A stretch of 64,000 bases of DNA. Origin: JBBDQZ01 sp040905705 (GTDB lineage: Bacteria > Bacteroidota > Rhodothermia > Balneolales > Natronogracilivirgulaceae). Both the position numbers and the translations under genes were made by a program. The notes beneath the pieces are model-generated. The model searched no databases and was not told where the DNA came from. It saw only the letters and a list, made by a program, of their open reading frames with translations. Location: positions 36,442-100,441 of the forward strand of contig JBBDQZ010000050.1 of the NCBI GenBank assembly GCA_040905705.1. Reading direction: 5' to 3'. Below are positions 18,044 through 26,473 of this stretch, piece by piece (the stretch's first letter is position 1; each line of letters begins with the position of its first letter).

Positions 18044-20593
18044 TTACTGGTCCGACTTGTTTCCGGATTTGGATTCTGATGTCGATTCGGATTCCGATGT
18101 TGAATCAGACACCGAGGTTGGTTCGGATTTCGAAGTTGATTCTGACACCGAGGTTGATTCAGGCTTTGATGTTGATTTGGACTCCGGTTCGGATACGGAT
18201 TCCGACTTTGAATCGGGCTCGGGCTTTGGAGTTACTTTGGAGGCTGGTGTTGCTTTAGATGTGGGTGTAGCTTCAGATTCAGACTCTGCATCTGGCTTGG
18301 ATTCAGGTTTTGCCGTTGAATCAGATGTTGCAGGCGGTTTCGACCCGTGTGATGTTCCCGTATTCGAATTCATTTCCTGCTCTTTTTCGAGACGGTGTTG
18401 CCGTGCGACTTCTATAGCGGAAGGAAGGTGTGAATTGTCCTCTTTGCTGTCTGCCGGCGCAGACGCTGATGGATTTGCGGTCGACTTGTCCGGAGTTTTA
18501 TCGGATGATTGTGTGTCGGAATCAGCCGGCCGGGATGAAGAACCGGAAGGGGGTGGGGAAGCGACCGGCTTGTCGTTGCTCTTGGTTGACGTATTCTCCT
18601 TGCCGGAGGGGTCCGGGGTGGATTCCGTTGAGGATTCGGCAGAAGACTTGTAGTATTTGGCTTTGGTATTGGGCCGTTTACCGGACTGGGAACCGGAACG
18701 TGATTTTGACTTTCCTTCAGCTGGTTTGTCCACGGTTCCGTCGGATTCGGTTTTTGATGCACTGGAGGAACGGCTATTTTGTGAATCCGATGCGGTTTTT
18801 TTGCCGGTATATTGACTCTGTTTCTTCCCTCCGCCGGATTTTTTCGGTGAGGAGGGAGCCCCCCCCCGGCGGGAGGCGGATTTGTCATCCTCCCGTTTGT
18901 CCTCTTTTTTAAAGTAGTCCAGGCCGGGATCATCTTTCTTCTTGTCCCGAATATCTTCGTCCGCGAGATCGGTTTCCTTGATCGCCTTTTCAAGCGGCTG
19001 ATCTTTTAATACGGTGTCGGTGATATTGATTTCTGATTCGGGCAACATAAACTTGTAATCGTTCATCGACAAAGTATCGTCCGCCAGAAGATTCACATTC
19101 AACCGGTAGGAAAGGAGCCATTTCATCCGCTGGCTGATCCAGCCTTTCTGCATCATAGAACGCAGATAGGGATTCAGGTGCAGATCCAGTGAAAGGTGTC
19201 CCTTGTAGTTGTATTTGAATTTAGTGAGCCAGCTTTCGATATCGGAGATGATCGTGTTTTCAGATACGATGCTGCCGGAACCCCCGCACATGGGGCATAC
19301 TTTGGATACGGACTTAACGACACTCGGGCGGATTCGCTGCCGTGTTATTTGAACAAGACCGAAATCACTCATGGGCAGAATATTGGTTTTTGCCCGGTCT
19401 TTTCGGAACTCGCGTTTCAATTCATCGAAAACTTTTTTTCGATTGGACTCTTCCCTCAGATCAATGAAATCGACTACAATAATTCCACCGATATCACGCA
19501 GGCGGAGCTGTTTGGCGATTTCCCGCGCCGATTCCAGGTTGGTCTTCAGTGAATTTTCCTCCTGCTCACGTTTTGCCGCGTAGCGTCCCGAATTCACATC
19601 GACCACATACATCGCTTCAGTTTGTTCGAAAATCAGATATCCCCCGCTCGGCATTTTCACCCTCGGACTGAAGATCGAGTCCACATCCCTCGAGATTTTC
19701 ATGTAGTCGAAAATGTGTTCTGATCCTTTGTAAAGTTCGATATTAGGCACCATATTGGGCGCCACACGGGAGATGTATGACTTGATGGAGCGATGAATTT
19801 TAATATCATCGATCAGTATCCGGCTGTAGTCCTTGGCAAACAGGTCACGAATCAGGCTCTCGGTCATGTCCATGTCGCGATGAAGCAGGGAAGGGGGTTT
19901 GGCCTCTTTCAGTTTCTCAAGCATGGCGTTCCATTTGTCGAGAACATCTTTGAGATCATTGTGAATGGTCTCTTCTTTCTGTCCCTCAGCAAGAGTACGC
20001 ACAATGACACCGAACCCGTCAGGTAACACGGAAGAGACACACGATCGCAATCGACGCCGCTCTTTATGGCTTCGGATGCGTTTGGAAACCGCTACATATT
20101 CACCCATCGGGATGAGCACGAGAAACCGTCCGGCCAGGGTAATGTTAGTGGAAACCCGTGGCCCTTTACTGCCAATAGGTTCTTTGACGATCTGCACCAG
20201 TACTTTTTGCTTTGGGGCAAGCAAGGCTCCGGCACGGTTTTGCTCTTCTGTTACCGTCAGGGCACTTCCGTTCCCATCGCTTTTTTTCTGCCGGCCGGTG
20301 TCGGACTTCTTGTCCGATCCCTGAACAGCCTGTTTGCCGTTCAGCATGATGAGATAATTCTCCAGATGCTCGCCGGTATCGGAAAAGTGCAAAAAAGCAT
20401 CTTTTTGCGTTCCAAGATCAATGAAAGCGGCTCGAATACCCGCCATCACTTTGTGTACCTCGGCGAGATATATATTACCAACAGTGCGCTGGTTTTCCGG
20501 GGATTCTATGAATAATTGGGCTAATTCACCATTCTCAATCAGGGCTACACGGGTCTGATTTGCTGCCGCGTGTATAATGATTTGGTTTTTCAT
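18044..20593 (-). CDS. RNase E/G family endoribonuclease with long tail
   Basis: This enzyme cleaves single-stranded RNA and takes part in rRNA maturation and mRNA decay. Homology starts at MKNQIIIHAAANQTRVALIE, so ATG 20593 is preferred over the earlier ATG 20632. The result is 849 residues. An S1-like domain (VGNIYLAEVHKVMAGIRAAF) comes first. The catalytic region holds the metal-binding Asp residues in VVDVNSGRY and IIVVDFIDL, and CPMCGGSGS is the Zn-link. Beyond about residue 520 lies a tail of some 300 residues of Ser, Lys, Glu, Pro and Thr. It ends in short repeats such as SESTSKSEPTSVSDSTSES, with no visible fold. Such tails can recruit partners or RNA in RNase E, but that is inference here. 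Confidence 0.9.
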   Translation of the reverse strand: MKNQIIIHAAANQTRVALIENGELAQLFIESPENQRTVGNIYLAEVHKVMAGIRAAFIDLGTQKDAFLHFSDTGEHLENYLIMLNGKQAVQGSDKKSDTGRQKKSDGNGSALTVTEEQNRAGALLAPKQKVLVQIVKEPIGSKGPRVSTNITLAGRFLVLIPMGEYVAVSKRIRSHKERRRLRSCVSSVLPDGFGVIVRTLAEGQKEETIHNDLKDVLDKWNAMLEKLKEAKPPSLLHRDMDMTESLIRDLFAKDYSRILIDDIKIHRSIKSYISRVAPNMVPNIELYKGSEHIFDYMKISRDVDSIFSPRVKMPSGGYLIFEQTEAMYVVDVNSGRYAAKREQEENSLKTNLESAREIAKQLRLRDIGGIIVVDFIDLREESNRKKVFDELKREFRKDRAKTNILPMSDFGLVQITRQRIRPSVVKSVSKVCPMCGGSGSIVSENTIISDIESWLTKFKYNYKGHLSLDLHLNPYLRSMMQKGWISQRMKWLLSYRLNVNLLADDTLSMNDYKFMLPESEINITDTVLKDQPLEKAIKETDLADEDIRDKKKDDPGLDYFKKEDKREDDKSASRRGGAPSSPKKSGGGKKQSQYTGKKTASDSQNSRSSSASKTESDGTVDKPAEGKSKSRSGSQSGKRPNTKAKYYKSSAESSTESTPDPSGKENTSTKSNDKPVASPPPSGSSSRPADSDTQSSDKTPDKSTANPSASAPADSKEDNSHLPSAIEVARQHRLEKEQEMNSNTGTSHGSKPPATSDSTAKPESKPDAESESEATPTSKATPASKVTPKPEPDSKSESVSEPESKSTSKPESTSVSESTSKSEPTSVSDSTSESESTSESKSGNKSDQ

Positions 20594-21052
20594 GTGGATT
20601 CCAGGTTGAAAAGCAGACAATGCAGGAATCAAATACCAAATCTCTGATTGGGTGTGTCAATGGATTTCTGAATCTGTAAAATGTCAATGGCAAAAAGTTT
20701 TTTGACTCGTACATGCTGTCCTGCTTTGAGTAGAATTTCTATATGTTAATTCACGAACTGCTTAAAAAAACATCTTCGGATCTGTCGTCATACATGGTTG
20801 TACTTTGTCATATTCAAGATGGCCATGTATGTGTTTTTCCAATCAGAGATCAGTTAGAAGATGGCCGTTTGTGATAATTAAAAAATTTTGCGTTTTGAAC
20901 GCCGGGTATCGGAGGGCATCGCTGCCGGAGGGTCTGTTCTGCAAAAAATCGGTTGTCGGCCGGCCTCGATTCGTATTTCTGAAACACCGATACATGTGCC
21001 TCCAATATAATGCATAAATTGGAAAAAAGACAGTGGCAGTTGTCGGCTTGTG
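20594..21052. other. Intergenic region between murA and the RNase E/G gene
   Basis: These 459 bases hold no credible ORF. CATACATGG at 20789 and CCATGTATG at 20823 form a 9-bp inverted repeat followed by a short T-run. A GC-richer stretch lies at about 20900-20985. Because both neighbours are on the minus strand, this is the 5' region of the RNase gene. I cannot identify an RNA gene here. Confidence 0.4.
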
Positions 21053-22321
21053 CTATTCCGGAATTCGCCGGATACGGGCTCCGACCGCCGTTAGTTTGTC
21101 TTCAAGCGTTTCATAACCACGGTCGAGATGGTAGACACGCAGTACTTCGGTTTCCCCCTCTGCGGCAAGTCCGGCCATCACCAGGCTTACACTCGCCCGC
21201 AAATCGGTGCTCATCACCGAGGCGCCCTTCAGCCTGGCTTTTCCTCTAATGGTAACCTGGTTATCGTGTTGTTCGATATCGGCTCCGAGCCGGGCAAGCT
21301 CAGGCACATAACTGAACCGGTCCGGATAGATGTGATCGATGACCCTGGATTTTCCGTTCGCCTGGGTCATCATGGTAGCCCATTGTGCTTGCAGATCCGT
21401 TGGAAATCCTGGATAGATGGCCGTCTCAATGGAAACCGGAGGCAGATCATCGCCGGACCGCACCCGGATAGAATGCTCCTCAATGGTGCATTCGGTCTGG
21501 AGACGGGCGAACTCTTCCGGGAAAATGCCGAGATCTTCCCTGAGCGTATGGGTCAGGGTGAGGTCGGAACCCGGCAACATGGCCGCGGCAATCATAAATG
21601 TACCCGTTTCAATGCGATCGGGAATATTAGTCATCTTGCCGGCGGATATCGTATCCACCCCCTCGATTGTCAATACGGATGTCCCTGTACCGTGGATCCG
21701 GGCACCCAGTGTATTCAAATTACGACACAAATTGACGACATCGGGCTCCATAGCGGCATTGCGAATCTCAGAGGTTCCTTTTGCCCTGACGGCAGCCAGC
21801 ACCAGGTTGACGGTTGCGCCGACACTGCTCGGCCGGAGCTCGTACGACCCTCCATGAAGCCTGCCGTTCGGAGCCCTGGCTATAACATATCCCTGGTCCA
21901 TTTCAATCTGCGCTCCGAATGCCTTGAGCCCTTCAAGATGCAGGTTGACCGGCCTGGGGCCCCATGCGCACCCCCCGGGAAGCGAAACACGGGCATACCC
22001 GACGGCTCCCAGGAGCGCCCCGGCCATATAAAAAGAAGCACGCATTTTCCGGACCAGTTCATAGGGTGCTTCATAGTGGTGCAATCCGTTCGAATCCAAC
22101 ACCAGCTTGCGTTCATCCTTATCAAAATGTACCTGTGTACCGGTCGCGCGAATGACATTGTTAAAGGTAAAAATGTCCTGGAGCAGGGGAACCTGGGTGA
22201 TGGTGACGGGGCCGTTCGCCAGCAGGCCGGCGGCCATCAGCGGCATGGCGGCATTTTTTGAACCGCTGATCGGTATGGTGCCACGGAGCGGAGTGCCTCC
22301 CTGAATTACAAATTTATCCAA
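21053..22321 (-). CDS. murA: UDP-N-acetylglucosamine 1-carboxyvinyltransferase
   Basis: MurA transfers enolpyruvate from PEP to UDP-GlcNAc, the first committed step of peptidoglycan synthesis. The 422-residue protein starts MDKFVIQGGTPLRGTIPISGSKNAAMPLM. It contains the active-site loop PGGCAWGPRPVNLHLEG with the catalytic Cys, the residue alkylated by fosfomycin in sensitive enzymes. The Trp after CA is unusual, Ile or another small residue being common there. The C-terminus DRGYETLEDKLTAVGARI is typical. It is the third gene of a minus-strand run after a lipoprotein and a small winged-helix-like protein. Confidence 0.95.
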   Translation of the reverse strand: MDKFVIQGGTPLRGTIPISGSKNAAMPLMAAGLLANGPVTITQVPLLQDIFTFNNVIRATGTQVHFDKDERKLVLDSNGLHHYEAPYELVRKMRASFYMAGALLGAVGYARVSLPGGCAWGPRPVNLHLEGLKAFGAQIEMDQGYVIARAPNGRLHGGSYELRPSSVGATVNLVLAAVRAKGTSEIRNAAMEPDVVNLCRNLNTLGARIHGTGTSVLTIEGVDTISAGKMTNIPDRIETGTFMIAAAMLPGSDLTLTHTLREDLGIFPEEFARLQTECTIEEHSIRVRSGDDLPPVSIETAIYPGFPTDLQAQWATMMTQANGKSRVIDHIYPDRFSYVPELARLGADIEQHDNQVTIRGKARLKGASVMSTDLRASVSLVMAGLAAEGETEVLRVYHLDRGYETLEDKLTAVGARIRRIPE

Positions 22322-22400
22322 TGATAGATGATTTATAGGATGTGAGGTTGACGGCTTGTCATGCGGATATTATGGTACTTATCACCGGATTTATCCGGGA

Positions 22401-22670
22401 TCAACTGTGGGAGCCCATGGCATTCAGGCCCGATTTGGTGGCACGGTAATAGAAAGACTCCGGGTGATCATTGTCGAAATGTCTCACTTTCCGGCCAATA
22501 TTTCCACCGAAACCTTCGTACACTTCGATCATGTTGTGATGCGTCAGTGTGATCAGATCATCCCGGATCTCCCCGAATGAAAGGCCGGTCTCTTCCCGGA
22601 TATGATCATAGGATTCGACAAAGATCAGATTTTTCAGAATTCGTAACTGGCTTGGTGTGATGGCTCTCAT
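22401..22670 (-). CDS. Small winged-helix-like protein
   Basis: This 89-residue protein is not assigned to a named family. The order of segments suggests a winged helix. Helices come first (ITPSQLRILKNLIFVES and GLSFGEIRDDLITLTHHNMI), then a wing-like VYEGFGGNIGRKVRHF. The closing YYRATKSGLNAMG is reminiscent of the end of PadR/MarR-type or related DNA-binding domains. It starts 2 nt after the stop of the lipoprotein gene and precedes murA, so all three are probably one operon. A regulatory role is inference. Confidence 0.6.
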   Translation of the reverse strand: MRAITPSQLRILKNLIFVESYDHIREETGLSFGEIRDDLITLTHHNMIEVYEGFGGNIGRKVRHFDNDHPESFYYRATKSGLNAMGSHS

Positions 22671-22672
22671 TA

Positions 22673-23221
22673 TTACTTGAGTTTAATGTCACCATAGGTG
22701 ATCAGGTTAAAGCGGTTATCGTATATAAACAACCGGTGCAAGCCGTTGTTCGCCTCACGGGCGGCATCGTATCTTCCATACCTGTCAAATCCGGCAGGAA
22801 AGATGGTAATGTGATGAATGCCGGCCTCGAGGGGGGATCGGTCCGACTCGTCGAGCGTACGCAGTGACCGGTCGTCGAACCTGTCGTAATAGGCGACCGC
22901 CAGCCATCCGTCCACGGATCCCAAACCGGTAACATTCAATTCCATCCGGACCGATTCACTGATGGTTGGATTGGGATAGGGGGGGACTTCTACTTCTATT
23001 TGTCCCTGGAACATGGGACCGATGCGCCAGTCGTCTTCATCTTTGTGAAGGATTTCCCGGGCCGGAGTGATTTCGGTAAAGTTCTGCGGAGTACGGAACG
23101 CCCGCTGCTCAAAGGCTATCTGATCCTGGCTGCGGCTGCAGGACGACACGATCGTCAATATTATAATCGCTGCGAACGGGAGGAGCCAAAGCGGCGGAAT
23201 GGTTATGTTAATGTAGTGCAT
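22673..23221 (-). CDS. Lipoprotein of unknown function
   Basis: The 182-residue protein has an N-terminal hydrophobic segment PPLWLLPFAAIIILTIVSSC ending in a lipobox (VSSC), so it should be lipid-anchored in the envelope. The rest is probably beta-rich, with segments such as VRMELNVTGLGSVDGWLAVAY and GIHHITIFPAGFDRYGRYD, and resembles no family I can name. It is the first gene of the minus-strand run toward murA. Divergent from the ArsC-like gene across 253 bases, it should have its promoter there. Confidence 0.65.
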   Translation of the reverse strand: MHYINITIPPLWLLPFAAIIILTIVSSCSRSQDQIAFEQRAFRTPQNFTEITPAREILHKDEDDWRIGPMFQGQIEVEVPPYPNPTISESVRMELNVTGLGSVDGWLAVAYYDRFDDRSLRTLDESDRSPLEAGIHHITIFPAGFDRYGRYDAAREANNGLHRLFIYDNRFNLITYGDIKLK

Positions 23222-23342
23222 TGGATTTGTTTAAAAAGAAACCGATTGAAATTTCAACCTGGGTATTTCACGTACACGTTTCACCGCGCATCTGTTATAA
23301 ATACAGGATTCATAAGTCCAGATGGAATATTCATGAGTTATT

Positions 23343-23368
23343 CATACGCCTGTGTGTTAGAGCGTATG
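23343..23368. promoter_or_regulatory. Inverted repeat in divergent promoter region
   Basis: CATACGC and GCGTATG form a 7-bp inverted repeat with a 12-nt spacer between the divergent lipoprotein and ArsC-like genes. It could be an operator for a dimeric regulator, possibly the small winged-helix-like protein nearby. That link is speculative. Confidence 0.25.
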
Positions 23369-23474
23369 CTCTGTCATGGATATTTCATGTGATTATATGT
23401 AATTTAATGGATCAAATCCTGATTCATTTTCAAGATATCTTAACTTGTTTTTAAGCTCTCAAAAATAACGCATC

Positions 23475-23825
23475 ATGCTGGAAGTAATTGGCATTACCCA
23501 ATGTAATACTATTAAAAAAACAATCGATTGGCTTGAGCAGCAAAAAGTCGAATATTCCTTCAGGGATGTAAAAAAGGATCCGTTATCACCCAATGAACTG
23601 GCCGGCCTGGTCATGAAAGCCGGACTTGAAACACTGGCCAACCGGCGTGGGCGTAAATGGAAAATGCTCGGGCTGGCGGACAAGAAGCTTACGGATAATG
23701 ATTTGTTCGAGGTATTGCTGGAACATCAGACCATGATCAAACGGCCTGTGCTGCGCAGGGGGGAAGCGGTTCTTGTCGGTTTCGATGAAGAGGCTGTCGA
23801 ACGGTTTCTCGAGGAGGAAGGTTGA
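23475..23825 (+). CDS. ArsC/Spx/YffB family thioredoxin-like protein
   Basis: This 116-residue protein has the ArsC-family fold. ITQCNTIKKTIDWLEQQ holds a single N-terminal Cys in a CxxxK setting, and VEYSFRDVKKDPLS follows. A later RPVLRRGEAVLVGFDEE supplies the conserved Arg-Pro region. Members include arsenate reductases, Spx regulators and YffB-type proteins of unclear role. No ars genes are nearby, so arsenate reduction cannot be claimed. The stop overlaps the next start (TGATG). Confidence 0.85.
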   Translation: MLEVIGITQCNTIKKTIDWLEQQKVEYSFRDVKKDPLSPNELAGLVMKAGLETLANRRGRKWKMLGLADKKLTDNDLFEVLLEHQTMIKRPVLRRGEAVLVGFDEEAVERFLEEEG

Positions 23826-24616
23826 TGCGCCTGCTCATCTTTTCAGGCATGGTACTGTGTGCAGGATGGATCCTGGCCATGGCTGAATTGCGGGAACCAT
23901 CGGGATCGGGGCCGCCGGATTTGCAGACGCTTCGACATGTCAATGAGCGATTCACTTATGAGGTGCGTTATGGCTTTTTTCGTCTTGGAAATGTTCATGT
24001 GTATCTGACCGGGGATACGCTCTATCGCGATACACGGGCCGTACACTTGACAACAGAAATCATTGCCAACAGCAGCCTTCCACTCGTAGGATATCGTGAG
24101 GCGCACTACCACAATTTTATGGCGTTCAATGATACGATCCCCTACGGTTTGCGGTTCTGGCAAAACAGTCTTCATCACGGCTTGATGGAGCGTTATGTAT
24201 ATGATTTTGATTATGAGTCCGGACAGGTATACAGTTTTGAGGAGGGCGATTCTGTGGCTGTCATTGAGCTGAACCGCCCGGCGGATAGCGGCCCGGCCGT
24301 CATGTATTATGCCCGCCTGTTTGCCGGAACCGACTACCGGACCAGTTATCCGATTTATATCGACCATGAAAAATCCGAGCTGGAAATGCGTTTCACCAGG
24401 GAAAGGGAATGGTACGAGTCTCCGGCTTTTCCGGATGAACGTATATCGGCCTATTATATGGAAGGGAATGCCAATTTTGAAGGGCCTTTCGGCTTTTCCG
24501 GGAAGTTTTCGGCGCTTTTTAAAGATGACGCCTTGCGGATTCCGCTTGAGGCACGGGTGAGTATATGGCTCGGAAGCGTGCGGGTTCGATTGATTGAATA
24601 CGAAAGATTAAATTAG
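23825..24616 (+). CDS. DUF3108 domain protein, exported
   Basis: The 263-residue protein carries an N-terminal signal sequence (MRLLIFSGMVLCAGWILAMA) and then matches the DUF3108 pattern of a periplasmic or outer-membrane-associated beta-rich protein. Examples are NERFTYEVRYGFFRLGNVHV and TYRTS-like FAGTDYRTSYPIYIDHEKSELEMRF. The family has no established biochemical role. ATG 23825 overlaps the previous stop by one base. A TTG codon just upstream (23822) is a less likely start. Codon use resembles its neighbours. Confidence 0.8.
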   Translation: MRLLIFSGMVLCAGWILAMAELREPSGSGPPDLQTLRHVNERFTYEVRYGFFRLGNVHVYLTGDTLYRDTRAVHLTTEIIANSSLPLVGYREAHYHNFMAFNDTIPYGLRFWQNSLHHGLMERYVYDFDYESGQVYSFEEGDSVAVIELNRPADSGPAVMYYARLFAGTDYRTSYPIYIDHEKSELEMRFTREREWYESPAFPDERISAYYMEGNANFEGPFGFSGKFSALFKDDALRIPLEARVSIWLGSVRVRLIEYERLN

Positions 24617-24632
24617 ATACAGATTAGAAATC

Positions 24633-25076
24633 ATGCGAGTGCTTTTTAAAAAACTACCTCATGCTCAATCACTGGATATGCCGGCTTATGCCACTCCGGA
24701 TGCGTCCGGCCTCGACCTGCGGGCGGCGGTGGATGAACCGGTACACCTGAAGCCCGGTGAACGGGCGCTTATCCCGACGGGATTGCAGATGGCGTTGCCG
24801 CGCGGTTTCGAAGCTCAGGTGCGGCCCCGAAGCGGACTCGCCCTGAGGCACGGTATCACCATGCTCAATACGCCGGGAACCATCGATGCCGATTACCGCG
24901 GAGAGATCAAAGTGCTGGCGATCAATTTGGGGGACGAGCCGTTCGAGATCGTCTATGGCGACCGCATCGCCCAGCTCGTTATCGCTCCGGTGACACAGGC
25001 GGAAATTGAAGGCGTTGAAGAGCTTCCCGGAACGAAACGGGGTGAAGGAGGATTCGGAAGTACAGGTAAGTCGTGA
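24633..25076 (+). CDS. dut: dUTP diphosphatase
   Basis: Dut hydrolyses dUTP to dUMP and pyrophosphate, keeping uracil out of DNA and supplying thymidylate synthesis. All five trimeric dUTPase motifs are visible in 147 residues: ATPDASGLDLRA, RPRSGLALRHGI, NTPGTIDADYRGE, GDRIAQLVIAPV and the C-terminal RGEGGFGSTG arm. The stop overlaps the following GTG start by 4 nt, so the MFS transporter gene is coupled to it. It would act downstream of the dCTP deaminase encoded near 12 kb. Confidence 0.97.
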   Translation: MRVLFKKLPHAQSLDMPAYATPDASGLDLRAAVDEPVHLKPGERALIPTGLQMALPRGFEAQVRPRSGLALRHGITMLNTPGTIDADYRGEIKVLAINLGDEPFEIVYGDRIAQLVIAPVTQAEIEGVEELPGTKRGEGGFGSTGKS

Positions 25077-26374
25077 AAAGAAGGCATCCATATCTCGAAT
25101 TATTACGATATAATCATCAGTTTCGCAGGGTCTGGCTGAGCCAGATCATCTCCAATTTCGGCGACTGGTTCGGGGTGATCGCTGTTTACTCGATTGTGCT
25201 TCAATACTCCGGGTCGGAATTCCTGCTTGGCCTGGTTATTGTTATTAAATTTTTGTCTTTTGCGGCCGTTTCACCCTTTGCCGGATATCTGACCGACCGG
25301 TTTGATCGCAGGGTGGTGATGCTTTTGTGCGATTTTGGCCGTGGTATTGTGGTGCTCTGCTTTTTGTTCGTGCGTGATCCGTCACTGCTCTGGCTGATAT
25401 ATGTGCTGACCTCCCTGCAGATGGGCTGCGCCGCCATATTTGAGCCCGCCAAACAGGCCTCCATTCCCAATATCACAAGCGGCGAGGCACTGGTACATGC
25501 CAATATTATCTCCAACCTCTCATGGAGTATTATTTTTACCACCGGAATGGGTCTCGGCGGATTGGCGACCGCCTGGCTGGGTACCGATGCGGTCTTTGTG
25601 ATGAATGGATTGGGTTACATTTTTTCCACCTGGTTTATTTTTCAGGCGACTATCCCGCATTACCGTGATGAGGCGACCATGAAGTCGCTGCGTAAACCGG
25701 TCAAAGGGATCATCGACGGCTATAAATTTCTGTTCTCCAATCCTCATATTCTGCGTCCGGCACTGGCCAAGGGAACCATCACCTTTTTTCTGGGTGCCCT
25801 GGTATATACACTGATCCTGGTTTCCGAGGAGATTCTGATGATGGGCAGTGTCGGGCTCGGGCTGCTGTTTGCAAGCCGCGGTTTTGGTACGGCAATAGGG
25901 CCTGTGCTGGTGCGACGCTATTTTGGCGATGAGCGTAAATGGGTCACCCTGATGGGTATGGCCATGATCGCGGCCGGCTCGATCTATCTGGTGATAGGTT
26001 TCCTGGAAGTGGTCTGGGTCATGATGCTGCTGATCTTCGTAGCCCATTGCGGATCCGGTGCCAACTGGGTGATGAGCACCGTGCTGCTGCAAAAACGTTC
26101 TCCTGACTCCTTTCGAGGACGGATTTTCAGCGCCGAATGGCTCTTGTTTACCTATACCCAGGCATTCGCGGTAACCGTCGTTTCGCTGATCATAGAGTTC
26201 GACCTGCTGACATTACGGCAGGCGATCTGGATTTATGCATCCGGACTGGTGCTGACGGGCGTGCTCTGGCTGTTGATGATCGCCCGGAAAGAAGAACGCT
26301 GGCAGCGCTGGCATGCCACAAAAACCTGGAGGGAGGAGATGCGGCAGCACCAGTTGCTGCATCCGTACGAGTAG
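25073..26374 (+). CDS. MFS transporter, DHA3-like
   Basis: This 433-residue integral membrane protein has about 12 predicted hydrophobic segments. The loop after the second segment reads GYLTDRFDRRVVMLLCDFGRG, the major facilitator signature in the form common in DHA3 drug or macrolide exporters and in enterobactin exporters. The substrate cannot be told from sequence. Translation starts at GTG 25073 inside the dut stop. The cytoplasmic N-terminus (KRRHPYLELLRYNHQFRRVW) is typical of the group. Confidence 0.8.
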   Translation: MKRRHPYLELLRYNHQFRRVWLSQIISNFGDWFGVIAVYSIVLQYSGSEFLLGLVIVIKFLSFAAVSPFAGYLTDRFDRRVVMLLCDFGRGIVVLCFLFVRDPSLLWLIYVLTSLQMGCAAIFEPAKQASIPNITSGEALVHANIISNLSWSIIFTTGMGLGGLATAWLGTDAVFVMNGLGYIFSTWFIFQATIPHYRDEATMKSLRKPVKGIIDGYKFLFSNPHILRPALAKGTITFFLGALVYTLILVSEEILMMGSVGLGLLFASRGFGTAIGPVLVRRYFGDERKWVTLMGMAMIAAGSIYLVIGFLEVVWVMMLLIFVAHCGSGANWVMSTVLLQKRSPDSFRGRIFSAEWLLFTYTQAFAVTVVSLIIEFDLLTLRQAIWIYASGLVLTGVLWLLMIARKEERWQRWHATKTWREEMRQHQLLHPYE

Positions 26375-26439
26375 TCGTTATTCTCCATACTCCTATAGGT
26401 ATATTTAGTCCCGGATATGTACCTGTATTATGGAGAAGT

Positions 26440-26468
26440 TTTGTACCCGCCCCGTAATGATACCTTTG
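26440..26468 (+). promoter_or_regulatory. Possible promoter just before the PBP start codon
   Basis: TTTG about 17 nt upstream of TACCTTTG fits a Bacteroidota-type -33/-7 pair. The -7 element ends only 5 nt before ATG 26474, so a transcript from it would be nearly leaderless. Confidence 0.3.
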
Positions 26469-26473
26469 CAGTT

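Noticed and set aside
18036..18653. Plus-strand ORF rich in Ser-Asp repeats, resembling an SD-repeat adhesin
   Set aside because: It is the complement of the low-complexity tail of the minus-strand RNase E/G gene, which continues in one frame from a clear catalytic domain. The Ser-Asp pattern is a by-product of TCN/GAN-type repeats.
20900..20985. GC-richer stretch between murA and the RNase E/G gene, considered as a structured RNA
   Set aside because: I could find no consistent stem set or match to SRP RNA, RNase P RNA, 6S RNA or tmRNA.
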